Below, piece by piece: positions 21,612 through 34,642 of a stretch of 64,000 bases of DNA (its first letter is position 1; each line of letters starts with the position of its first letter). Source of the DNA: Sambucus nigra (taxonomy: Eukaryota > Streptophyta > Magnoliopsida > Dipsacales > Adoxaceae). The stretch covers positions 338,091,504-338,155,503 of the forward strand of contig OX422211.1 of NCBI GenBank assembly GCA_949130495.1, read 5' to 3'. The notes beneath the pieces are model-generated. The model did no database searches. It was not told the origin of the DNA and saw nothing but the letters and a program-made list of their open reading frames with translations. The position numbers and the translations under genes are program-made.

Positions 21612-22767
21612 ATGGCTTTTGGTGGTTTTGATGATTTTCAATGTCAACTTTTTGAAAAGGTTAATTGGAAAATTCACACGAACTCTTGCTTTAAATATTC
21701 TATTGAAAACGACTTTGAGAGGTGTCCTTATTGTGAGGGTGTTGGTCACACGGTAGATGAGTGTACCACAAATTTAAAGAAGAGATTGAATAAACTAGTT
21801 TCTCATCTTTCTACCCTTAGTGATAGTGATTCGAAAGAAGAAGTCTTTTATGATTTTAGGGGAGAGCTTCCAATCTGTGTGATTAGTGATGAGAGTGAGG
21901 GTGAAAAGAGTGAGGAGGAGGAAGAAGATGAAGAATTGAGTGAGTTGCAAGTTGACTACAATAATTTATATTTTGAATCTTTAAAGACTAAAAAGGCAAA
22001 CTTGAAACTTAAAGCTGAATTGAAGAAACGTGCTTTAGATAATAATAATAATAATGATGCGTTGATTAAGGATCTTAGGGAACGTGAGGAGATGCCTAAA
22101 GATAAAATAGGATGTGTTGAGGGTGAGAGAGATAGTCTTCGAGGTGTGATGGAAGTAATGAAAAATGAACTTTTAGAGTTTCAAGACTCTAGGCATTTAC
22201 TTGAATCTAGGATAGGTGAACTTGAGGTGAAATTGAAAGATTCAAGTAAAGTGAAATTTGATTTGGTGTCTAGGTCTGAAAAACTTGATAAGATTGATAA
22301 AAAAGGATAGGGGTGGGATTGGTCTTGAAAAATACGTTTCACCCATTCCCACACGTGTGAGAGAGCCTCCTAGGATTGTTAAGAAAGAGGCACCTAAGTT
22401 TGTTAGGAAAGATCCCCCTAGGAACATCGTGATAGAACCTCCTAGGATCATTAGGATAGAGACACCTAGGCAAATTCATAGAGCACCACCAAGTAATATG
22501 AGGAGAAGGCCACCTTTAGGTAACACACATCGCCCGATTTACACTTGCACACATTGCGGTAGGCAAGGTCATCTTAGGCGCTTTTGTTACAAGGTTTTAA
22601 AAACGTCTAGGAAGATTATTAGAAGAATGAATTTGATTCCCCACACCCCCACATGTTGTTACAAATCCATTTGGGTTATAAAATCGGATTTAGAGGCTTA
22701 TGGTTTATTTGTCCACGATTCTCGTTTGCTAGCACGTGATTCACCCCATGTGAAATCTTTTGGTTAA
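21612..22767 (+). pseudogene. gag-like protein of G, first copy: two CCHC knuckles and coiled coil, no capsid domain
   Basis: ATG at 21612 follows the PBS by about 45 bp. The frame to 22310 encodes only some 36 residues before a perfect CX2CX4HX4C knuckle (CPYCEGVGHTVDEC), then an acidic Glu/Ser-rich stretch and a long charged, Leu-rich region likely to form a coiled coil. A +1 frameshift near 22300 leads into 22258-22767: Pro/Arg-rich repeats (EPPRI, EAPKF, DPPRN) and a second perfect knuckle CTHCGRQGHLRRFC. Ty1/copia gag normally has about 250 residues of UBN2/capsid before the first knuckle, and here it is missing, as also in the second copy. RNA binding is plausible; particle assembly is not. 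Confidence 0.7.
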
Positions 22768-24794
22768 TTGTGTTGGATGTTTTGTCATACACTAGCTATG
22801 CATCATGTTATATTCTTTCTAGTGTTATGACTCACTTTGACGTAGCGCACATTGATTTATTTGTTGCATTTGTGTGTTCCGCTACTATTTCAGCACTATT
22901 TTGGATCTGTTTGCCCCTTACAGGTACTGTTTTAATGAAATTTTTGCACTGGACAAAACTGTATTATTTTCTGGGCATTCTGGGAATTTTTTATTTTCTC
23001 GTTCGAGCAAGATCTATATGTCATTTGAGGGACAACTCTATCTCGCGCGAAGTCTCTTCTCGCGACATGCCCTTGTCGTTCGAGCTACAGAGCGAGATCG
23101 TTGGAGCGATCTGTCTGGAATTTTTTTGCTTCCCTTCTATTTTTAGTACCTAGTGTTCATATGATTATGTTTTGGTACTACTGGGTTGCTTCTGGATAGT
23201 TTATATGCAATTATTCTTGGTATTCATGCTTAATTGATAACACTGCATTGCTCGTTTATCACATTTGCTTTCATCGTGGATTCTCTTGTGTGATTATTGT
23301 TTGCTAGCATAGGATGTTGCTCATATCGATATTATATGCCTATTGCTGGTTGTATCATTTTGTAATTATATTTGTTCTGTTTGAAAAATATAAAAAGATT
23401 TTATTTTGATAAAATTTTTAAAAATCCAAAAATATTTTTGTATTTTGTTTACATCATTTATGGATTGATAGTTAGGATGACCGAGTCACAACTACATTCC
23501 ATATCCATGTGACTATTTGATAGTGTTTTGAGACAATATGTCAATTTATCCATGTGCTTTACAATGTTTGGAGTCATTGAGATGTATTTAGTTGTGCTTC
23601 CTATATGTTTGACTCATGATTTCCTTTATTGCACACGTGCATGGATTTGTTTGATTATTGTTCTTGACTTATCACATGTTGGTTGGGTGTTTTCATCTCA
23701 ATCCTTTCCTTAAAACGAACCAAGTGCAATAATACGATAGTAATAAAAGTAGTGCATGTAAAAATCATTGCTCGTGAGGAATTTGTTTAGTTTGAAAAAA
23801 TGATGAGTGAACATGGAAAAGGGCTGCGAGTGAATAATAATCACGTCGTGAAATCCACCATTTGAAAATATCCCACACAAAAAATTAAGGGAACTAAAAG
23901 ATGAAATATGCCAGAAATTTGGGCCAATAGGTTTTCTTTAAGTTTAGAATATAGAACCTCATTAACAAAATAAAATTGCATTGTTTTATATGAGGGAGTT
24001 TGGTTGGAAAGTAATCAATGGGTTTGCACATCCTTTGAAAAGTTCTCGAACGGCACTAAATAGTTTTGTACGTTATTGGTGTGGAAATCATTTAGACTTT
24101 AATTTGTTGATTTGATTAAGACAATGTCATCTAAATTCAACAATTTTACACCTAAGGATATTTTTTATGTTCATTCGTTAGGGGTATTCATTGTGCACAT
24201 ATGATTGATTGAGTTGATTTACCTATCGAATGTGATCACACCCATAAATTCCATTTCCACGACTTGGTTGTTTTAGTTTACATCCATGGTGTGATTTTTG
24301 TATCATTATTTTTTCTTTGAAAAATTGAAAAATCAAAAATAGTTTGTGTAATTTTTTGAGTTACACCTTTGCGGGCGCGTAGTTTGATTCATATTTGCTA
24401 TGCACTTTTATCATGACACTCAATGTTTAGTATGTCCTTATTATCTGTCTATTTGGGGACATCATAAAAAGGGGGAGAAAGAATTATCATGTTATGGGGG
24501 AGTTTTTGAATTATGGGGGATATTTGATTTATTAATGATTTATTCTTATATCATTTTAAACTCGATGCGTCATGAAGGTATTTTTCTTTATCTCATGTGT
24601 GTAGGTACAAATATTGAAGATCATTATGTTTCACACCATGATGAGAAAAGCTTTGAGATTTGATGAAGACTTTTTTAAGAACAGTTTGAGATCTTGCAAA
24701 TTTATTCATGGGATGGTAGATTTGTATAGGTTATTTGGTATTTGATAATTCAGATGTTTTTATGTATGTACTGGCATAAACATAGGGGGGGATT
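22768..24794 (+). other. Non-coding 3' internal region and polypurine tract of G
   Basis: No recognised protein; the hydrophobic frames at 22770-23153 and 22874-23146 overlap each other and match nothing I know. A GTTCGAGC/CTCGCGCGA motif cluster lies at about 22995-23115, like that in the LTR. The region ends with the polypurine tract ATAGGGGGGGATT (to 24794), directly before the second LTR. pol is absent. Confidence 0.65.
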
Positions 24795-25841
24795 TATAAG
24801 GATATTATTTTATAAGTCCGTTATCAATTAATTATGTTGTATACCGCTACACCGTCGAAGAGCATTCAAGATCAATCTACATCAAGAAGAATCCGAATTA
24901 ATCAAGTTCTTCATCAAAAAGACTCCACGAAGTTTATTTTGGTAAGGTTATGTTTTTCATACCTTAACTTTCCACTTAGAGCTTTTGGGATATTTTTACA
25001 AAATATTTTCTAAGTCTTGGAGCGGACTTTTTCGTCAAAATTTGAGAATGAGTATTTTTTCTAAGTGTTGAAGCGAACATTAAAATATTATTTTCTGACG
25101 CAACAGTCATTCAAACGACTTTGTACTGTCATTCAAATGACATTGCATTGTCGCGCGATGTCGTTCAAAAGACACGTGTATATCATTGTCGCGACATCTA
25201 TTTCTCGTTCGAATGAGCTCGACAATCGAGGCGACGCATTTTTGTATAAATACTCATTAAATGGTTTCGTTTTCATTAAGAAGTCCCAGCGTTTTGAAAT
25301 ACAAAAAACTGCAAAATTACAGAATCCTTTTGACTTCTTCTTTTAGGGTTTAATCCCGTTTTTATTTTCAATTCACAAAAATCCCATATGCTTTAGTGAA
25401 TTGTTTTGGTTTTCAAGAACACACTTTGCTTTTGTTCATTCTTTGTGGAGAGAACTCTACAACCGACAGTTGCGTGCTATTTTGGAGGGAGTCCTTATAA
25501 AGTTCACACTTGTGGAAAAGACGTTTCTTTTCCAGTACTGACCATCTGGAGTTCTTGCGGGAGATTCCATGCGATGACATTGAAACCAACACCTAACGCT
25601 ATTTCGTACGTCATTCTTATTTTCATTGTAATCCTTGTAACCGCTCTTTACCAATTGTAGTGAAAATAAAAGGTTTTGCATCTTTGGGGGATTTTTCCTC
25701 ATTTGTGTGTTTTGTTTGTGATTGACTGTTCTTGCAAGATCATATTGATTTCAATCACACCTAGATGCATGTTTTAGGATTTAATTGAAAAATTGAGTTT
25801 AAATAAGTAATTTCTTAATTTGAACAAACGAGCACTCTTCA
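24795..25841 (+). repeat. Second LTR of element G (1047 bp, uninterrupted)
   Basis: Begins TATAAGGATATT (the first LTR has TGTATGGACATT, so TG became TA) and ends ACTCTTCA three bases before the PBS. It is the reference for the first, split LTR. TATA box at 25245-25252 with the motif cluster at 25100-25235 just upstream. Confidence 0.85.
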
Positions 25842-25844
25842 AAT

Positions 25845-25856
25845 TGGTATCAGAGC
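25845..25856 (+). other. Initiator-Met PBS of second G copy
   Basis: Exact TGGTATCAGAGC, the canonical plant copia PBS. Confidence 0.9.
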
Positions 25857-25901
25857 CTGTTGCACTAAGTTATTGTGTTTTGATCCTGTTTTTTCACAAA
25901 A

Positions 25902-26520
25902 ATGGCTTTTGGTGGTTTTGATGATTTTCGATGTCAACTTTTTGAAAAGGTTAATTGGAAAATTCACACGAACTCTTGTTTTAAATCTTTTTGTTGAAAA
26001 CGACTTCGAGAGGTGTCCTTGTTGTGAGGGTGTTGGTCACACGTTAGATGAGTGTACCACAAATTTAAAGAAGAAATTGAATAAACTAGTTTCTCATGTT
26101 TCTACCCTTAGTGATAGTGATTCGGAAGAAGAAGTATTTTATGCTTCTAAGCGAGAGCTTCCCATCTGTGTGATTAGTGATGAGAGTGAGGGTGGAAAGA
26201 GTGAGGAGGAAGAAGAAGAATTGAGTGAGTTGCAAGTTGTCTACAATAATTTATATTTTGAATCTTTAAAGAAAACAAAGGCAAACATGAAAGTTAAAGC
26301 TGAATTAAAGAAACGTGCTTTAGATAATGATAACACTGATGCGTTGATTAAGGATCTTAGGGCACGTGAGGAGATGCTTCAAGAGAAATTAGGATGTGTT
26401 GAGGGTGAGAGAGATAGTCTTCGAGGTGTGATGGAAGTTATGAAAAAAGAACTTTTAGAGTTTCAAGACTCTAGGCGTTTACTTGAATCTAGGATAAGTG
26501 AACTTGAGATGAAATTGAGA
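25902..26520 (+). pseudogene. gag-like protein of G, second copy, truncated
   Basis: Homologous to 21612-22230, with the same MAFGGFDDF start at 25902, the same missing capsid domain, a knuckle CPCCEGVGHTLDEC, an acidic stretch and a coiled coil. A frameshift lies near 25985-26000, so the first residues are in another frame from the rest. Homology stops at about 26520, where minus-strand element C sequence begins. The second knuckle is lost. Confidence 0.75.
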
Positions 26521-28399
26521 TATTTAAGTATAAGATACCAATATGATCATAACACATGCCAAATTAACTTAAAGATTAAGAATAAGGCACGCAGTGACTA
26601 AATGGGGCCACGAAGAGTCAAAATAGAAAAAATACCATATATATGACCACATATATACCAATGGGGAGCAACAATAAATAGGTATAAATGACCAAAACAG
26701 AAAAGAAAATAATCTTTACACACTCGCATAGTATCAATGTGTTTAAGCATGGTGCTACGAAGTGAAGGAGAGTGAACTACAAATAAGAGAAAATGACCAA
26801 TCACTCAAATATATCCAAGTAGATCCATTTTACCTCAATAATTTATCAACATTCATTTTAACCTCACACATCAAATAATGAACTCAAAAGGACATATAAA
26901 CACAATGCACATTAGCCTTGAAATATTGATGATGCTCAATCAACAGCGCCAAAACAATTAATCTAAAAAAATATATATCATTTTTCTCGCTCTTTTTCTT
27001 TTAAAAATATTTAATATTGAAAGCATAAATGGAAAAACTTTTATCCTTAAGATTTTTTCTATTTTCATTGTCTTTCAATCTTTAAGGCTCTTGCCAGTGG
27101 TGGCCTGTGCTGCAAAGTAAATTTTTCCTTCCGTAGACGTTTCTTGTACATGCTCATATTTTTTTTAAATATCAAATAAATAAAGAGGAAAAGGTTTTTA
27201 CCTGCACAACTCCCTCTTAGTAAAAAAATATATTCATGTGACAAAATTGTTAGGAGAACACCTAACTTACCTCATGTGACATATTAAGTCAAAATACAAA
27301 AGAGCTTGCGCAAAGTGTGTGTGGGTTGGGGGCATATACGAAGTGAATCCATAATGATTTCAAACTACATCACGTAAACTGGATTAAGAACAATCCAACA
27401 ATCAAAAATCAAAATCAAATGTCTTAGTCACATGGATTCATTGAAGGAATGGGGTTACAGCATATCGATTATGTCATACAATATGTGTAAAACCAAAAAA
27501 ACACAAAAATGAAAAATATTTTTGAGTTTTTAAGCATTTTTCAAAATGAAACCAATTAAAAAACTATCTCAAAAGAAAAACACAATATTTTTGTATTTTC
27601 TCAATAAGACCCAAGAAAATGGATAATCAAATTATAAAAGATAAACATTATTGTAACATTACAAAGCATATAAAATGAAGAAGAAAACTAGTGTATGACC
27701 ATCATGAAGTCAGGATCACTTATCAAATATAACATCAGATGAATCGTGTAAATGAAATGGAGTGTCAACATGCCTAACATTTAGTGCATTCAAATCAGAT
27801 CTCCTAACCCACATAGGTGTAACATGACAAACTCAAGCTAGGGGGGCCTTGGTGACACTATCCTTAATTTTCCTAGGACCCTTTTTAAGATCATAACAGA
27901 AAAGCTTAAGGTAACCATTCCTATAACAATTCAAACATGTGTAAACATGAGTGATGATACATTTAGGTTAATCTTTTTTAATGCCCCTAGATTTGTTTGG
28001 ATCTCCAAAATGCATGATCTCGGATTTAGCAACGAAAGCATCTACATCATCGTAGTCAATCCCACACTTGTTATTTTTTAAATTAAATTTGACATTAGTC
28101 GAGTCTCTCAACTTCTCCTCTAACTCCAGATTCCAAGACTCGAGCAAATGCTTAGAGTCTTAAACCTCGAGAAGCTCCTAATTCAAAGCCTACATCAAAC
28201 AACGAAGATTATCTCTATCTCCCTCAACATACTCTAGCTTAACTTTAAGATTCCTATCACATTCCCTATAATCCTTGATCAGTTTATTATTATCATCACC
28301 TATGACACGTTCCTTCACCTTAGCTTCTCAACATAAGTTAGACTTTTTTAACTTCAATGATTCGATGTACAACTTTGGAAAAGATACTTAAAGACCACT
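26521..28399 (-). other. Element C, second copy (C2): 3' internal region
   Basis: Minus-strand continuation of the C2 gag towards its 3' end. Translation gives only broken pieces of the gag C-terminal part (28000-28390) and then low-complexity AT-rich sequence. I recognise no protease, integrase or RT, so C2 too may be a deletion derivative. The minus frame 26598-26804 is not recognised. Confidence 0.5.
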
Positions 28400-29326
28400 C
28401 TCCTCCTATTCTTCATCATAACTCCTCTCCTCAGTCTCTTGGGAACCTAAATATCGGACCTCTAAACCATCATGCGCGTGATCATCTTCAACAGAGGAAG
28501 ATACTTCATTTAATACCACATCACTGGCCATGAATGAAGTGTAGTTACAATCAGTGGGGGAATTACCTACCTCTTTCGAATATGTATAACTAAAGGTGTC
28601 ATTGAATACCTTTGGTTTATTACCCTCTTTCTTAGACTGGTGCACAGGAATAATGCTCAAAACCTTGGCATTTAAAACACTTGTCCGAGTCATCCACCTT
28701 CTGAGGACAATCTTTATGCTTCCTATCATGGTCGACAAACTTCTTAGGTTGTTCTCTAAATTATTATCTAATATATTCTCCTCTCTAAGCCTTAGAAACT
28801 TTTTTAACTTCCTACCAAAACCTATATATTTCTTTATCACTAAGGTCCCCATCACTATCAACATCCAACACGTTCTCGTTTCTGGCTTTCAAAGAAATGC
28901 CCTTCCTTTTCTTCTTAGGAGGAAACATGTTTACCTCAAACATTTTAAGGTCACCGACAAGTCCTTGGGCCCTCATAATGTTGATACGACCTCGGGAATC
29001 TATGACTTTGACTTTGGCATTAAATCTTTCAGGCAATGACCTTAATATTTTTTGCACAACTCTAGACTCTGGGATCGGCTCACCTAAGTTAAATAAGGAG
29101 TTGACAATGTTCGACTATTTGGAATATAACTCATCAAAAGATACATTATCTAACATCTTAATAATTTCAAACTCAGTCGTTGAATTTCTTAATATGGATA
29201 CCCTAACAGTGTTCGTTCCTTCATGTGTTGATCTCAAAATATCCCAAGCAACCATAGCTCTCTAACAAATCACAATTCGTCTAAACTCTCCAGCGATCAC
29301 AAAATAAAAGGAAATATTAACACCCC
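28400..29326 (-). pseudogene. Element C2: Ty1/copia gag (UBN2 capsid domain and zinc knuckle)
   Basis: Reading on minus from about 29255, the frame gives MVAWDILRSTHEGTNTV, then FDELYSK, a stop (about 29117), SLFNLGEPIPESRVV and QKILRSLPERFNAK (to 28812): the classic UBN2/copia gag block. A frameshift leads to a degenerate knuckle KCFKCQGFEHYSC near 28665-28690 and an acidic tail to 28406. The N-terminal part is at 55601-55860, split off by element F. Gag would package element RNA in the cytoplasm; this copy is dead. The plus frames at 28596-29265 are shadows. Confidence 0.8.
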
Positions 29327-29455
29327 TATGGCACCCTACCCATTCTTATAACGGTTGATCATTCCTTTACCAAAATAATATAGGAATCTCATTTGGTTCA
29401 TTCTTAGCATCATTGTTATCTTGTTAAAAATAATCTAATGGTAATTACTCCTCCT
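29327..29455 (-). repeat. Remnant of the 3' LTR of F (terminal about 130 bp)
   Basis: Homologous to the first bases of the 5' LTR at 32040 on (CCCATTCT...ATAATAT-AGGAATCTCAT...GGTTCATTCTTAGCATCA). Starts TA instead of TG at 29327. Homology fades near 29440-29470, where internal sequence begins, so about 2.9 kb of LTR was deleted. Confidence 0.75.
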
Positions 29456-30883
29456 AATTACCGTAATATCCAGAATACACATCCATCATGTTCTCTGACA
29501 TTTTAGTCACCTCCCCCGTCTATTGATCGGTCTATGGGTGACATGTATTTCTCAATATTCAATACCAGTTCCATCTCGGTTAAGCAATTTCATAATCCCA
29601 AAGCAAAATTTGACCATTCCATGAAGTTGGTAACCTAACAATGAACTCTATCATTCTGCCTATCCATTCTGCCACTAGAATCACCATTTTTTACAAAATT
29701 CTAGTTGATCATATGAGTGGTTCACTGGAGATAACTTCACTATATCTCACTCGACATCGATATACACACTCTACATTCCACATTATGTGGTACCTCTAAC
29801 TCCCTTTCCCGGGGTATGCCAAAACCTGTGACCAATGTGTTTGCTCTAAAACTTTGCACTTCCTGGGTCCTTTTCTCTCGATAAAAATCAACATCCTATT
29901 TATGTGCAAGCCACCCCCAAAATTTGACTGAGTACGACCCCGTACTACTTCCCCAAAATTGTTGGATTCTCTCTTGGCAAGAGATATCCTTCACCTATGT
30001 CTCCACAATCTTTCAACCCCTCTCGGGTGTGATAGTTCCCTTTGTTGTACACATATCCGGACTATCTTCCTCTTTGAACGAAGTTCAGTCCATCTTATTA
30101 TTCCAATAATGCTCCTAACTTCCCCATAGGCATACGGTTCAGTACATTTATTTCCACGTCCCCTTATCTCGGACGATACTAAAAATTGAATTTACCAAGG
30201 CACCCATACACCCTATATCATGAGCGTATTTGCACAAACTTCACAGATGTAACATATTTATATCAAACTTAGACCATTATGGTCATCATGCCAGTATAGT
30301 AAGGGTATACTCGATTACCCAACTGATCGCGACTTAATTATTCTCGAGAATACCCCACTTATCAACTAGTTTTACAAAATTTCCCCAGTTCTTCCTACAC
30401 TGCACTACCCAACCCCACTAGCCTTATACCGCATAATAACTCTGATATGAAAGTGTTTTATCGACACGTAAAATAATTAGCATTAAAAACTGATGCCCTA
30501 ATGCCTAAAAATGTCTCCTAACTCTCGACGTACATAACTGGAGCACCCAAAATCCTATTCCCATACATATAAATCTAATCATCCACTCCCACATCTCTAA
30601 AGGAGTAATACAATATGGTGATCACACTATCAATAAGTCCCTAATGCTAAATTAATAACGAGATCGATCTCCCCGCTCGACGGTAAGCCCGATATCCCCT
30701 GAATTACATTAATAAAGTCCCTACACACTAGGATTAAATATAATGAGACAACAATACTATCCAATGTTTCTTTTAAAATACATATATGAGGGATCGACCC
30801 TCTTAGGTGAGTCATCATAAAAATAACACATACTACCCTGGAATAGCGAATATAATAGACTTACCCTAATAGTCCACTATCGC
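29456..30883 (-). other. F 3' internal region
   Basis: Homologous to the 3' internal region of P (29640-29830 matches 7790-8060). No open frame and no pol signature. The plus frame 29924-30109 and minus frame 30630-30818 are not recognised. Confidence 0.6.
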
Positions 30884-31072
30884 TTAAATCTTCGCTAACC
30901 AATCCATACCCATGATAACATCATACTCAAATATCATATCTTTAGAATGAGTACATCTACACAAACATATCCTCACAATATCCACACCCGCTACCCTGTA
31001 GATGGAACCAAAGAGAGCCCCACTACCCAATGGTAAATATATACATACGTAGTAATAATACTTATGATACAT
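30884..31072 (-). pseudogene. Protease C-terminal remnant of F
   Basis: On minus the frame ends with FEYDVIMGMDWLAKI, the strongly conserved C-terminal signature of the gypsy retropepsin before RT. The catalytic DxGS loop should be upstream, but I could not read it. After this block a normal element would continue into RT; here the sequence goes straight into the 3' internal region, so the pol deletion lies just downstream of protease. Confidence 0.75.
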
Positions 31073-31990
31073 CCACTAAACCCCTCTTATGCTTGAATCT
31101 AGTGCTAATAAAATACTGTGACGCGCCCGTGTCATGTAAAACTTATCCTATTTACCTATAGATTAAAACTCGTACTTTCAATTGCCAATATCACTGGCAG
31201 CTTAAATGGTTCTTGGACATAATACTCATGTCCTACCTGAAGCAAGTTCTCCTTCGTATCTGCCTCATCGGGCACGAGGTGTGTTAAATGAGTAACTCTA
31301 CCTCGTACTTAGCCACTATTTGTGACTTCTGTGATAAGTCTAAAAACTTCCTTAGCATCTCTATTTGAACAACAAATTAAAAGAACTTGCGGCCAAACCG
31401 CACCAAAAATTTCTTACCATGTTAAGTTATCTCTCTTCTCAGATGTGGTGAATTACTCCCACCACTGTAAGGCTACTCCTACAAGCTTAAAAGTCATCAA
31501 AATTTATTTCTGTGTGTCACTAGAATCCACCATACGTAAATGCCTTTGGATGTTCTCCTTCCATTGGCCATCTAATACCACGTCCATATTTCACTGAAAC
31601 TCTGACGGATGGCCCTTCTAAAAGGTCCCTCTAACTCTCTCTTATACTAACTACACTAGGTGATCTGAATTGGTGCCAGTGTGTGTTGTGGCGGTTCTTG
31701 GTGAAACTGTTGCACCTTAGCAGTCATCGTAGCATTAATTTCCTGAGAAACAATAGTGGTGACCTCTTCTACGGTCACTGTCCCCTATATAATATGTGGC
31801 TCCATACGAGCCTCTCCTCATGCGGCCTCCTAATAGCCCTCGATGGTCATCCTCTATTGTTTGACATCTGAAATGCAACCGAACTCATATAAGATTCTCT
31901 TTAATTATACACAATAGTAGGAGAATGTAACTCACAATATTAATTAATAGTCCTAAGCATAGGGTACTATATCAAAGAGAAAGTAGCGCT
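31073..31990 (-). pseudogene. gag remnant of F
   Basis: In changing minus frames: PYSGG at about 31470, REIT.HGKKFLVRFGRKFF, EMLRKFLDLSQKSQIVAKYE (31290-31370) and the PDEADTKE block (31250-31280). These are the QWW, EFW, F-x-L and YE-x-E-F...P positions of the gypsy gag domain. At least three frameshifts and stops. Confidence 0.7.
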
Positions 31991-32020
31991 GAACTGCACA
32001 GATCATAAGGACAGTAGAAC

Positions 32021-32038
32021 CTAATGCTCTGATACCAT
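32021..32038 (-). other. Initiator-Met PBS of element F
   Basis: The minus strand reads TGGTATCAGAGCATTAGG, one base from the LTR end TGTTATCA. Confidence 0.85.
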
Positions 32039-32985
32039 TGATAACACCCTGCCCATTCTAATAATGGTTGATGAGACATTTACTAAAATAAAATAGGAAT
32101 CTCATCTGGTTCATTCTTAGCATCACTATTGAAAACACTTCAATTACTAATACCCTATTAGGCTATGTGTCAATTTTAAAACTTATTAACTTGCTTACAA
32201 AAAATTCCCATTCACATAACCCACCATGCAAATAACAAAATTCACATTCACTTGCATAAATAAATTAGGCAATAACTCTCGGTAAAAGTCACAACACAAT
32301 AATCCAACTAACTGAAATGAAACCATATGAATAAAATAAATACCAAATGACTGGGTGATATGCCTGGAATAACTCAGAAGTATCTCCTATCTAGATCTCA
32401 AGGATAGAGGTGTTTAAGCAATCCTTACAGGCATCCACAGCTACTGCAACATCAACTGACTAGAAGGATGGTTAATCCAAGTGTTCGTGTGGCTAAACAC
32501 CTAAACGTTTTGAAAATATTTTGATATAGGTCAGAGCCCAAAACCTTTTACAAATATATTTCATGTGTTTAAAATACATCAATAAATATGTTCTGGAATC
32601 TTTCATATTTGAACAGTTGTCGCACTCCCATGAGATACCTCTCGCCCCTTATTTATAGTGCACACCTAAGGCATGTATTTTAAACACCGTAGTTATGCTA
32701 CCGAGCCTAACTATTACCACAATACTAATCTTAGTCCCATACACTTCCCTGTATCATGCATATACTATATTTCACATTAAATTCTTAGTTAGCTTTCACA
32801 CTCGCTTTATAATTATAATCTTCATTTATAATGTATCACATAACTTTATTCTAGTTATTAATTCAACATTTATACCTTAGTGTCATATATCCGTATATAT
32901 TTTCTTTACACTTATATATGTTTTTACATATACAATCCCTGAGCTGTCTACTCGGATTCATATAAATTTATTGTTCATAATATCC

Positions 32986-32991
<6 letters not shown>

Positions 32992-33068
<77 letters not shown>
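32992..33068. repeat. (AT)n(GTAT)n microsatellite in F LTR
   Basis: About 32 AT units followed by three GTAT units. Confidence 0.95.
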
Positions 33069-34642
33069 AACTGCAATCCCAAGAGCATTAGCCCACGGAT
33101 GCATTCTCTAGTATGCTATTAGGCACCGGGGATACACACCTTAATGTGGGCCACTGGGTCGGAATCACACCACCGAACCCAAATCGTAATGTAAACCAAA
33201 GGAGGTCATAGTTATTCATCCATGGGTCATAACCATACCACATTACCCCACTGAACTCAAAACTGACATAGGGTGGTCATGCAACAGACCTATGACCCAG
33301 GATCCGATGCTACACCTGCTGGTATTCGCTAGGATAGACTGTCAACTACGTTCTACCTCCGCCGATAGAATCCGCTAGAGTATGCATGTTTCAGATATAT
33401 CATTCACACATAGATATATTCATACATATATATACTCTCTCTATACTCGTATATATAAAAAATTAAAAATCGGTTAATCGTACATGTCACTCGTAGCACT
33501 AGCCTATATTCTTAAAATGTAAATCTAACTCCCAAATCCATAAATAATCACTTAATTATTATGTTACCACAATTATATTTTATTCATGACTCTAAGCCTA
33601 TCTCAATCTAACTCGTTCCCCAATTCCATCTAAAATTCTCATTCGAACCCATAAATATATTTTCGTTGTTCATCTTAAACAATCCTAAATATATACCCTG
33701 ATTTTATTCCTAATTAAACCAAGGTAATAATATATTCCAAAAATTCCATAAGTCCTAAGTACCCTCTACGGACCTTTCAAAATAACCGGGATCCCAACCG
33801 AATCAATAAAACATCAAAACACATATCCTAGGTTGAGCAGTGTAGCCAAACAGAATCAAAATCCATAATTATCTGCCGGTATAAAAAATGCAGAAAAATA
33901 AGATCCAAAAATTATTCAAATAACCAATTAGACTTCATATTTGGATTCTACACAAAAATCGAGTCAGGTACGTGCTTTGGGTTTTTCTCAAATATCTTCC
34001 AAAAGCACTCAAAAAAAGGATCTAAAACTCTCCAAAGTGACTCTTTTCATTCCTCACGATTTTGCCTCTTTGTTTAATTTTTCGTCTCTCTATTTTCTCT
34101 TCTTAGACTTAAAATCATCCTTAACATACCGTATAATCAATATATATGTTTTCACATATGAATTGATCCAATAAATCATTTACAAATTGGCTCCAACATC
34201 AAATATCTAGATACCACCTTTTAACTACTTTCTAGATTTATAATTTTAAGATCACGTCTTCTCATCAAAATTACATTTCAGATTTCTCATACAAATTTCA
34301 CCCTTTATATGAACAAAATTCAAATTTCATATGAGATAAATAATCAATTTTAAATCTATAGATTCATCCCCAAAATTTCAATTTTTGTCATGTGAATCCC
34401 ACTTAAAAGTTCATATTAATTTTTCACCAATCATGATATGAAATAAAACACAGCATATAATATCAAACAAAGTTAAACACTTGACTTAAAATTTGAGAAT
34501 AGCCTTAATCATTTGTTGTGTGATGATTATAGTCAAGAAATATTCAAATTCCTTCCAACTCTTGCCTTTCTTGATCTCCACTTTGATTTTCCCTCACCTT
34601 TGTCTCTTCTATCAAGATTAGGTTATTTAAATTGAGTCATTT

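Larger units (their letters stand above)
14424..26520 (+). mobile_element. Element G: gag-only copia-related tandem (LTR-internal-LTR-internal)
   Basis: Order: LTR 14424-21551 (interrupted by element D), mutated PBS, gag-like frame, a non-coding 3' region to a polypurine tract, a second LTR 24795-25841, an intact PBS, then a second gag copy cut off at about 26520. The two LTRs are clearly homologous (for example ACCGTCGAAGAGCATTCAAG in both). No protease, RT or integrase was found in the 3.2-kb internal. It sits in the 3' part of element C. The right end is truncated, so a TSD cannot be shown. Direction and order are seen; the gag-only, non-autonomous status is inferred. Confidence 0.8.

Noticed and set aside
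22242..22451. Minus-strand frame with repeated LGGS and LGASFLT
   Set aside because: It is the complement of the Pro-rich repeats between the two zinc knuckles of G's gag.
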